64,000 nt of DNA from CAVVIO01 sp963748095. GTDB lineage: Bacteria > Bacteroidota > Bacteroidia > Bacteroidales > UBA10428. A program made the position numbers and the translations under genes. Within the stretch, counting starts at the first letter, position 1. Each line of letters begins with the position of its first letter. Location of the stretch: contig CAVVIO010000016.1 in the NCBI GenBank assembly GCA_963748095.1, positions 189,833 to 253,832 of the forward strand, in the 5' to 3' direction. Below the pieces are notes generated by a model. The model saw only the letters and a program-made list of their open reading frames with translations, was not told the DNA's origin and searched no databases. Below, piece after piece: positions 33,955 to 41,284 of this stretch.

Positions 33955-36063
33955 TTATACAACTGCTTTTTTACCTTTTATTTTTTCAACGATCTCTTTT
34001 GATATTTCAGTGGGTACCTCATCATAATGTGAAAATTCCATTGTGGAGGTTGCCCTGCCCGACGTAAGTGTACGCAAAACGGTAACATATCCGAACTTCT
34101 CTGCTAGGGGAACTTTTGCTTTAATGACTTTTGCACCAGCTTTTGTTTCCATCCCTTCAACCTGTCCACGCCGTTTGTTAAAATCGGCAATCACATCACC
34201 CATATATTCTTCAGGTGTCAAAACTTCAGCTGACATTATGGGTTCCATCAGTACAACCTTTGCTTTTTGCATGGCATGTCTGAATGCTTGTTTGGCAGCT
34301 ATTTCAAACGATAAAGAGTCGGAATCAACCGCGTGATAAGATCCGTCTTTTAACACTACTTTGAGCGAATCGAGAGGAAAACCAGCCAATACGCCATTTC
34401 TCATTGCCTGTTTAAACCCTTTTTCTACTGAAGGAATATATTCTCTGGGTATATTACCACCTTTTATTTCGTCTACAAATTGTAATCCGCTCTGCCCTTC
34501 ATCAACTGGTGATAATTCAACGGAAATATCGGCGAATTTACCTCTACCACCTGATTGTTTCTTAAATACCTCACGATGAGAAACAGAAGATGTAATTGCC
34601 TCTTTATAAGCAACCTGTGGTGCGCCAACATTACATTCTACCTTGAATTCCCTTTTTAACCTGTCAATTAATATATCCAGATGAAGTTCGCCCATTCCGT
34701 TTATAATGGTCTGACCTGAATCTTCATCGGTTTTTACTTTAAAAGTGGGATCTTCTTCTGCCAGTTTGGCAAGTGCATTGGATAATTTATCAATATCCGC
34801 CTGGGTTTTAGGCTCAATAGCTACTCCAATAACCGGTTCCGGAAAATCCATTGATTCCAGGAATATTGGTTTTTTAAGATCACATAAAGTATCTCCTGTA
34901 ATAATATCTTTTAAACCAACAGCTGCACAAATATCACCGGCTTCAATTCTTTCTTTCGGGATTTGTTTGTTGGCATGCATCTGGTACAGCCTGTTTATAC
35001 GCTCTTTTTTCCCTGTACGGGGATTGAAAACATTCGATCCTGCATCAATTGCTCCTGAATAAATTCTTAAGAATACCAGCCTTCCGACAAACGGATCGGT
35101 GGCAATTTTAAAAGCAAGGGCAGCAAGAGGTTCATTATTATCGGGGTGACGCTCAATTTCCTCGTCGTTATTAGGATTTATTCCTTTAACAGCACTTACA
35201 TCCACAGGACTAGGTAATAAAGCTACTACTGCATCGAGTAACCGTTGTATTCCTTTATTTTTAAAAGCAGAACCACACATTACAGGTACAATCGTACGAT
35301 TGATAACTGCCTTACGGGTAACTGCCATAAATTCTTCCACGGTAATAGAATCACGGTCATCGAAAAACCTTTCAAGTAATTCATCATCCGATTCGCAAAC
35401 GGCTTCGATTAATTTTTCTCTCCATTCTTCGGTTTCCTCAACCAGATCCTCTGGAATTTCTTCGTATTCGTATTTGATACCGAGTGTTTCATCCTCTTTC
35501 CAGATAATGGCTTTACGCTCGATAAGATCGATGATTCCGCGAAAAGATTCTTCGGAACCGATAGGTATCTGCATGGGAACCGGGTTAGAACCCAGTTTTT
35601 CCTTAATCTGGTTTACTACTCCTAAAAAGTCGGCACCTGTGCGGTCCATCTTGTTTACAAATGCAATACGCGGGACATTGTACTTATCGGCCTGACGCCA
35701 TACAGTTTCCGATTGTGGTTCCACTCCACCAACAGCACAAAATACTGCAATAGCCCCGTCGAGTACACGTAATGACCGTTCGACCTCAACTGTGAAATCG
35801 ACATGTCCGGGGGTATCTATAATGTTGATTTTATAATCAGAATCTTTGTATTTCCAAAAAGCGGTAGTTGCTGCAGAGGTAATAGTGATTCCTCGCTCCT
35901 GTTCCTGTACCATCCAGTCCATGGTAGCTGCTCCATCATGGACCTCTCCAATTCTATGTGTGATACCAGTATAAAATAAGATGCGTTCGGTTGCTGTTGT
36001 TTTACCGGCATCAATATGGGCCATAATCCCAATATTTCTGGTATTCTTCAGATCATTATTCAT
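33955..36063 (-). CDS. fusA: Translation elongation factor G
   Basis: 702 aa; the canonical GTPase that drives tRNA-mRNA translocation. All G motifs are intact: AHIDAGKTTATERIL, switch I ERGITITSAATT, DTPGHVDF with the catalytic His, and NKMDRTGA. Domains II-V follow to a normal C-terminus (EFSHYDEVPTEISKEIVEKI). This contrasts with the paralogue at 37418. Third gene of the cluster, 68 nt after rpsG. Confidence 0.98.
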   Translation of the reverse strand: MNNDLKNTRNIGIMAHIDAGKTTATERILFYTGITHRIGEVHDGAATMDWMVQEQERGITITSAATTAFWKYKDSDYKINIIDTPGHVDFTVEVERSLRVLDGAIAVFCAVGGVEPQSETVWRQADKYNVPRIAFVNKMDRTGADFLGVVNQIKEKLGSNPVPMQIPIGSEESFRGIIDLIERKAIIWKEDETLGIKYEYEEIPEDLVEETEEWREKLIEAVCESDDELLERFFDDRDSITVEEFMAVTRKAVINRTIVPVMCGSAFKNKGIQRLLDAVVALLPSPVDVSAVKGINPNNDEEIERHPDNNEPLAALAFKIATDPFVGRLVFLRIYSGAIDAGSNVFNPRTGKKERINRLYQMHANKQIPKERIEAGDICAAVGLKDIITGDTLCDLKKPIFLESMDFPEPVIGVAIEPKTQADIDKLSNALAKLAEEDPTFKVKTDEDSGQTIINGMGELHLDILIDRLKREFKVECNVGAPQVAYKEAITSSVSHREVFKKQSGGRGKFADISVELSPVDEGQSGLQFVDEIKGGNIPREYIPSVEKGFKQAMRNGVLAGFPLDSLKVVLKDGSYHAVDSDSLSFEIAAKQAFRHAMQKAKVVLMEPIMSAEVLTPEEYMGDVIADFNKRRGQVEGMETKAGAKVIKAKVPLAEKFGYVTVLRTLTSGRATSTMEFSHYDEVPTEISKEIVEKIKGKKAVV

Positions 36064-36131
36064 TTCTACACTAATTATCAGCTAGCGACTATAAATTAAA
36101 ACTCAATATATCCGTATGTCAAAAAACCTGC

Positions 36132-36608
36132 TTAGAACCTGAAATGGGCAAATGCTTTGTTTGCTTCAGCCATTCTATGCGTGTCTTCCTTCTTCTTTAC
36201 TGCTCCTCCTTCGTTGTTATAAGCGGCAAGTATTTCAGCTGCCAGCTTATCACTCATGGACTTTCCTGCGCGTTTCCGGGCAAAAAGAATTAAATTCTTC
36301 ATACTGATAGAAATTTTTCTTTCTGTCCGTATTTCGGTGGGAACCTGAAATGTGGCTCCTCCAACCCTTCTACTTTTCACTTCCACCTGGGGAGTGATGT
36401 TCTCAAGTGCTTTCTTCCAAATTTCAAGAGACGACCCTTCAATATCCTTTCCTTTTGTGTCCACGATTTCCATTGCGTCGTAAAAGATCTTAAATGCAGT
36501 GCTCTTTTTACCCTCATGCATGAGGTTATTCACAAACTGAGTCACCAAACGATCATTAAATTTTGGATCGGGTAATATAATTCTCTTTTTTGGCTTTGTC
36601 TTTCTCAT
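36132..36608 (-). CDS. rpsG: 30S ribosomal protein S7
   Basis: 158 aa. Initiates assembly of the 30S head and lines the E site. Motifs DPKFNDRLVTQFVNNLMHEG and GGATFQVPTEIRTERKISI; ends EDTHRMAEANKAFAHFRF. Standard length. Confidence 0.97.
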   Translation of the reverse strand: MRKTKPKKRIILPDPKFNDRLVTQFVNNLMHEGKKSTAFKIFYDAMEIVDTKGKDIEGSSLEIWKKALENITPQVEVKSRRVGGATFQVPTEIRTERKISISMKNLILFARKRAGKSMSDKLAAEILAAYNNEGGAVKKKEDTHRMAEANKAFAHFRF

Positions 36609-36627
36609 TTTTCTTCTATCCGGTTAA

Positions 36628-37002
36628 TTATTTTTTTGGCCTTTTAGTACCATATTTGGAACGACGTTGTGTACGACCTTCAACACCCGATGTATCAAGT
36701 GCTCCTCTTATAAGGTGATACCTTACACCCGGCAAATCTTTTACCCTGCCTCCCCTTATCAGGACAATGGAATGTTCCTGAAGGTTATGACCTTCTCCGG
36801 GAATATATGCATTCACTTCCTTTCCATTCGTAAGTCTTACCCTTGCAACTTTCCGCATAGCCGAATTAGGCTTTTTGGGAGTGGTAGTATACACACGCAC
36901 ACAAACACCCCTTCGTTGCGGACATGAATCCAGAGCAGGTGCTTTACTCTTATCCTCAATCCTGTTTCTTCCTTTCCTTACTAATTGCTGAATCGTAGGC
37001 AT
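36628..37002 (-). CDS. rpsL: 30S ribosomal protein S12
   Basis: 124 aa. Decoding-centre protein. TTTPKKPNSAMRKVARV (Lys at the streptomycin site) and RGGRVKDLPGVRYHLIRG keep the wild-type residues, so no streptomycin-resistance change is seen. First gene of the 33-gene cluster; ATG at 37002, about 36 nt below the predicted transcription start. Confidence 0.98.
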   Translation of the reverse strand: MPTIQQLVRKGRNRIEDKSKAPALDSCPQRRGVCVRVYTTTPKKPNSAMRKVARVRLTNGKEVNAYIPGEGHNLQEHSIVLIRGGRVKDLPGVRYHLIRGALDTSGVEGRTQRRSKYGTKRPKK

Positions 37003-37043
37003 ATAACTAAATTTTTTATACTTCTTTTTCTTAAATCGGCTTG

Positions 37044-37073
37044 CAAAGGTAGATTTTTTTTTCTGAAAAACAA
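37044..37073 (-). promoter_or_regulatory. Promoter of the rpsL-rplQ ribosomal cluster
   Basis: Minus strand: -33 TTG (37073-37071), 19 bases, then TACCTTTG (37051-37044) followed by C, an exact match to the Bacteroidota consensus. Transcription should start near 37038, giving a leader of about 36 nt before rpsL. Confidence 0.85.
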
Positions 37074-37319
37074 CATCTTGCTAAAATATTTTCATAAAAT
37101 GTGAATTTTTTTGAAAAATAGCAAAACCCTTACCCGGTGGGCTTGTTGTACCATTCAATTTATAAAACAATCATCTGTAAGAATTGTTGGGTTATGGAAA
37201 TGACTGTTTTAAAACAGCAAGGTTTTTAAACAATAACTTATCTAGCAATTAATACAATCTAACTAATAAAAATAATTATATTACATAAGTAGAAAGTAAT
37301 TACTTATTTAGAACTGATC

Positions 37320-37351
37320 TTGATTTTAGTATAAAAAAATTATTACTTTTG
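37320..37351 (+). promoter_or_regulatory. Promoter of the EF-G paralogue gene
   Basis: TTG at 37320-37322, 21 bases, then TACTTTTG at 37344-37351 followed by C. Fits the primary sigma factor consensus of Bacteroidota. Predicted start about 37355-37358, leader about 60 nt. Confidence 0.75.
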
Positions 37352-37417
37352 CCTCTCTTAAAATAGCCTATTATAACAAGCCTAATTGCGAAATTGTCTA
37401 ATTTTAATACAAGTAAA

Positions 37418-39571
37418 ATGAAAACTTATACTACCGATCAAATCAAGAATATAGTCCTTGTAGGAAATTCCAGCGCCGGAAAAACCACCCTGGCAGAATC
37501 AATGCTTTTTGAAGGCGGGGTAATTGACCGACGAGGCGATGTGGAAAGTAAAAATACCGTATCTGATAATAAAGAAATAGAACATGAAAATGGCAACTCG
37601 GTATTTTCTTCCTTATTATATGCCGAATACAACAACAAAAAAATAAATATACTGGACACGCCTGGTCTTGATGATTTTATAGGAGGTTTGGTTTCGTCGG
37701 TTACTGTAACCGATACTGCCCTGATGGTTATAAATGCACAAAATGGTGTGGAAGTAGGCGCCGAGATACATAACCGATATCTTAACAGCCATAATAAGCC
37801 GATGATTATCGTACTTAATCAGCTTGATCATGAAAAAGCCAATTATGAAAAAACTATGGAATCTCTCAAAGACAGGTTTGGTCATAATGTTATTGCTATT
37901 CAGTTTCCGATAAATCCAGGTCCGGGCTTTAATGCCGTTATTGATGTTATAACCATGAAGATGTATAAGTTCACAGAAGGTGGCAAAACTGAAATTGTAG
38001 AAATTCCTTCCGAATATAAAGAACAGGCAGATAGTCTTAAAAATGAACTGGTTGAAAAAGCTGCTGAAAATGATGAAAATCTGATGGAATTGTTTTTCGA
38101 AAATGATACCCTCACAGAAGATGAAATGCGCAAGGGCATTAATGAAGGATTGATGCAACGCGGGATTTTTCCTGTATTCTGTGTTTCAGCAAAAAAAGAT
38201 ATGGGTGTGGCCAGATTAATGGAATTTATTACCAATGTAGCTCCCAGTCCGAATCAAACAAGTCCTGTAAAAACAGTTGATGGTAAAGAAGTAAAATGTG
38301 ATGCATCTGGTCCCGCTTCGATGTTTGTATTTAAATCATCTGTAGAACCTCATATTGGCGAGGTGAATTTTTTCAAGGTTATGTCGGGTGAGATTAAAGA
38401 AAGCGCCGACCTGGTGAATTCAAAAACACAAAATAAGGAACGTATTTCACAGCTGTTTGCATCGGCAGGTAAGAACAGGGCAAAAGTAACGTCAATGGTT
38501 GCGGGTGATTTGGGCGCCACAGTAAAACTCAAAGCTACCAAAACCAATCATACCCTTAGTGACAGCAGTGCCGGATATAAATTTGAACCAGTAAAATTTC
38601 CCGAGCCCAAATTCAGAACCGCAATTAAACCCGTCAGTGAAGGCGATGATGAAAAATTAGGAGAAGCATTGTCCAGAATGCATGAGGAAGATCCGACAAT
38701 TCTCATTGAATATTCAAAAGAATTGAGACAAATTATAATTTCAGGACAAGGTGAATATCATCTGAATATCTTGAAATGGCACCTTGATAATATATTTAAA
38801 ATTGAAACTGAATTTGTAAAACCCAGGATTCCTTACCGGGAAACCATTACCAAAATAGCCCTGGCCGACTACAGGCATAAAAAACAATCGGGGGGCGCCG
38901 GTCAGTTTGGCGAAGTCCACCTTGTAATAGAACCCTATGTAGAAGGAACGCCCGATCCTACCATGTACAAGATTGATGGAAAAGAGCTTAAGATTAGCGT
39001 AAGGGATAAAGAAGAAATTAAACTGCCCTGGGGAGGTAAACTTATATATTATAACTGTATTGTTGGGGGTTCTATCGACTCAAGATTCATGCCTGCTATT
39101 CTAAAAGGAATCATGGAAAAAATGGAAGAAGGCCCACTTACAGGTTCCTATGCCCGGGATATTAAAATTGCTGTTTATGATGGTAAAATGCATCCGGTTG
39201 ATTCAAACGAAATCTCCTTTAAATTAGCCGGCCGAAATGCTTTCAGTATGGCATTTAAAAAGGCAGGTCCAAAAATTCTTGAACCAATTTATGACGTTGA
39301 AGTTTTAGTTCCTGGGGACAGAATGGGAGATGTAATGAGCGATCTGCAGGGCCGCCGCGCCATTGTACAGGGAATGACCAGTGAAAGTGGTTTTGAGAAA
39401 ATAAGTGCAAAAGTACCATTAGCTGAAATGAATAAATATTCCACTTCTTTAAGCTCGCTTACAGGAGGCAGGGCCATGTACAGCATGAAATTTGGTGAAT
39501 ATGCACCAGTGCCGGGAGATTTGCAGGAAGAACTGCTGAAAGCATATGAAGAAGAAGAGGACAACGAATAA
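37418..39571 (+). CDS. EF-G-like translation factor (EF-G2 type) with altered GTPase motifs
   Basis: 717 aa from the ATG at 37418; a TTG at 37394 would add eight residues but is unlikely. Full EF-G domain order and length. The P-loop is GNSSAGKT (16-23). The switch I RGITI motif is replaced by NGNSV, G3 is DTPGLDDF (80-87) with Leu84 where EF-G has the catalytic His, and G4 is NQLD rather than NKxD. Domains II-V are well conserved (KKQSGGAGQFGEVHL, DRMGDVMSDLQGRRAIVQGM). It may bind GTP but hydrolyse it poorly. From memory, a Bacteroides thetaiotaomicron EF-G2 supports translation during carbon starvation without GTP hydrolysis; this is probably its relative. Own promoter; ends in a terminator. 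Confidence 0.92.
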   Translation: MKTYTTDQIKNIVLVGNSSAGKTTLAESMLFEGGVIDRRGDVESKNTVSDNKEIEHENGNSVFSSLLYAEYNNKKINILDTPGLDDFIGGLVSSVTVTDTALMVINAQNGVEVGAEIHNRYLNSHNKPMIIVLNQLDHEKANYEKTMESLKDRFGHNVIAIQFPINPGPGFNAVIDVITMKMYKFTEGGKTEIVEIPSEYKEQADSLKNELVEKAAENDENLMELFFENDTLTEDEMRKGINEGLMQRGIFPVFCVSAKKDMGVARLMEFITNVAPSPNQTSPVKTVDGKEVKCDASGPASMFVFKSSVEPHIGEVNFFKVMSGEIKESADLVNSKTQNKERISQLFASAGKNRAKVTSMVAGDLGATVKLKATKTNHTLSDSSAGYKFEPVKFPEPKFRTAIKPVSEGDDEKLGEALSRMHEEDPTILIEYSKELRQIIISGQGEYHLNILKWHLDNIFKIETEFVKPRIPYRETITKIALADYRHKKQSGGAGQFGEVHLVIEPYVEGTPDPTMYKIDGKELKISVRDKEEIKLPWGGKLIYYNCIVGGSIDSRFMPAILKGIMEKMEEGPLTGSYARDIKIAVYDGKMHPVDSNEISFKLAGRNAFSMAFKKAGPKILEPIYDVEVLVPGDRMGDVMSDLQGRRAIVQGMTSESGFEKISAKVPLAEMNKYSTSLSSLTGGRAMYSMKFGEYAPVPGDLQEELLKAYEEEEDNE

Positions 39572-39597
39572 TAGAAAGTTAAAAATAATATGCGAGC

Positions 39598-39632
39598 AAA
39601 AAACCACGGAAAAAAATTCCGTGGTTTTTTTA
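39598..39632 (+). terminator. Rho-independent terminator after EF-G2, usable in both directions
   Basis: AAACCACGGAA pairs with TTCCGTGGTTT around five As and is followed by TTTTT. The A-run on the other side lets it also end the minus-strand gene whose stop is at 39656. Confidence 0.92.
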
Positions 39633-39655
39633 TTTTAAAATGGTATCTGCTATTT

Positions 39656-41062
39656 TTAATTTCCTCTGTAAAGATGGACAAAACCCTTGTATACATCCTG
39701 CGTGGTGGTAGTAGTTCCTCCCCCGGTACTGGTGCTGCTATCCTGATTGTTCAGGTCAGCCGGTTTTCCGGTTTTCCAGTCTTCTATGGCCGAAGCTTTT
39801 GAAATAATATAATAATAAACACCGTCTGCAGCATTACTATTGGAATTGTTAATCTTTCCGTTCCAACCCTGCCAATCCCGTATATTTCCTTTAAATTCAT
39901 GTACTTTCCCACCATAACGATCGAAAATAATAATATGAAAATTTGTGATTGAAACATCGTATACCCTGAAAATATCGTTTATTCCGTCACCGTTGGGTGT
40001 AAATACGTTAGGAACCTGTAGTTCCGGCTTACTGACAGTTATGGTTTTCTTTACGGAATCAACGCAATTGTAAGGTGCAGCAGAAGTGGTTGTCAACTTC
40101 ACCTCATACTCACCGGGGATAAGATAGGTATGTACAATTTCCGATTCATCGGCCTGGCTGTCCATTTCATTGCCATCTCCAAAGAGCCAATGATAGTTTG
40201 CTGCATTTATGGAGTTATTCAGAAACCTGAAAGCAGCAGGGGCAGATTGTTGCTGATCATACTGACTGGAATTATAGTATAGTTTATCTGCAAATTGAGG
40301 ATAGTATTCCGCATCGCTAAGCGGTATGTATTTTTCCGTTATTACAGCATCCGATTCTATGGATTTATAAAACACATCATCGTCCCGATGTGCCCCGAAA
40401 CGATCATCAACATTTATAAAATACCTGGTATCTACTGCAGAAGGATTGATTACGCGAGCATTTAACTTACCTATAGGTAGAGGACTTGTATCGGGTTTGG
40501 CAGTCCAGTTTATATTATAATGATTTGTTAATATAAGGGTTGTATCCTTTCCAGGTTCATTATATTCAAGATTTTTGGTGGTTAAGGCAGCTTTCAGGTC
40601 GAGCCAGCCACAGCCGTAATCCCCGAAAGCGACATTCCCGTCTATATCCTTATTATTTATCTGCACATTGAAATCATTAATAAGTACCCATGCCCGGTAG
40701 ATGAGATCCTGGCTGCCCTTAGTCATTTTCACACGATATCCTGCCGGTGAAGTGATATTGGAAAGGGATGAAAGAAAACCCGTATCAGAAGAAATAACAA
40801 TGTAGCTCATACTAGTGGTATCATATTTCGACCATTCAAAATCCCAGCCATAAGAACTATCGGGTGAAACAGCAATTATAGAGGCTACTACTGATTCTCC
40901 ATATCCCGGGGTGTTGAAAACAAAAACCGAATCGGGCCCGCCTGAAATCGAATAAGCAGCTGTGTCTGAATAATCAGCATCGGGGGCAAAAATCTGGGCT
41001 GACACTGTAAAACCAGTTATTAAGTAAATAATAAATAAAACGAATATCGTACGGTTCAGCAT
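39656..41062 (-). CDS. Secreted PKD-domain protein with T9SS type-B (gliding-motility-like) C-terminal domain
   Basis: 468 aa from the ATG at 41062 (MLNRTIFVLFIIYLITGF), which opens a signal peptide ending TVSAQ. A PKD-like domain lies in the middle (NYHWLFGDGNEMDS, HTYLIPGEYEVKL). The C-terminus is the CHU_C/type-B sorting domain (VPNVFTPNGDGINDIFRVYD, IIFDRYGGKVHEFKG, ending YKGFVHLYRGN). It should be exported by Sec and then by the type IX system to the surface. A Thr/Ser/Gly-rich insert of about 40 residues interrupts the sorting domain just before its last strand. Substrate or adhesive target is unknown. Confidence 0.88.
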   Translation of the reverse strand: MLNRTIFVLFIIYLITGFTVSAQIFAPDADYSDTAAYSISGGPDSVFVFNTPGYGESVVASIIAVSPDSSYGWDFEWSKYDTTSMSYIVISSDTGFLSSLSNITSPAGYRVKMTKGSQDLIYRAWVLINDFNVQINNKDIDGNVAFGDYGCGWLDLKAALTTKNLEYNEPGKDTTLILTNHYNINWTAKPDTSPLPIGKLNARVINPSAVDTRYFINVDDRFGAHRDDDVFYKSIESDAVITEKYIPLSDAEYYPQFADKLYYNSSQYDQQQSAPAAFRFLNNSINAANYHWLFGDGNEMDSQADESEIVHTYLIPGEYEVKLTTTSAAPYNCVDSVKKTITVSKPELQVPNVFTPNGDGINDIFRVYDVSITNFHIIIFDRYGGKVHEFKGNIRDWQGWNGKINNSNSNAADGVYYYIISKASAIEDWKTGKPADLNNQDSSTSTGGGTTTTTQDVYKGFVHLYRGN

Positions 41063-41284
41063 GAAATATATATTACTTATTCTCATCCAGACAACTAAAA
41101 TGAAACGGAGTTTATTATTTGAAAATTGTCAATCAGATTGCAATGTTAAAAAATTTCGGCCTATAATACCTTATAAAGTAAAAGCAAATCTACAAAAATA
41201 TTTAATAGCGGTTTATGTCAATAAGGCGGTTAGGCTACAATCTAAATACCCGCTACCCAAATTCCTTGTCAACTTGTTATCATA

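Larger units (their letters stand above)
37003..37417. other. Divergent regulatory region between rpsL and the EF-G paralogue
   Basis: 415 bases without a gene. It holds the rpsL promoter (37044-37073), the EF-G2 promoter (37320-37351), a perfect 14-bp palindrome CTGTTTTAAAACAG (37204-37217), and overlapping inverted repeats at 37286-37306, including AAGTAATTACTT (37294-37305), just upstream of the EF-G2 -33 element. Confidence 0.75.

Noticed and set aside
33955..36063. Several plus-strand frames of 70-130 codons within fusA
   Set aside because: Antisense to a highly conserved gene; no independent support.
37394..37417. TTG start of the EF-G paralogue
   Set aside because: Adds eight unconserved residues; the ATG at 37418 fits the family start.
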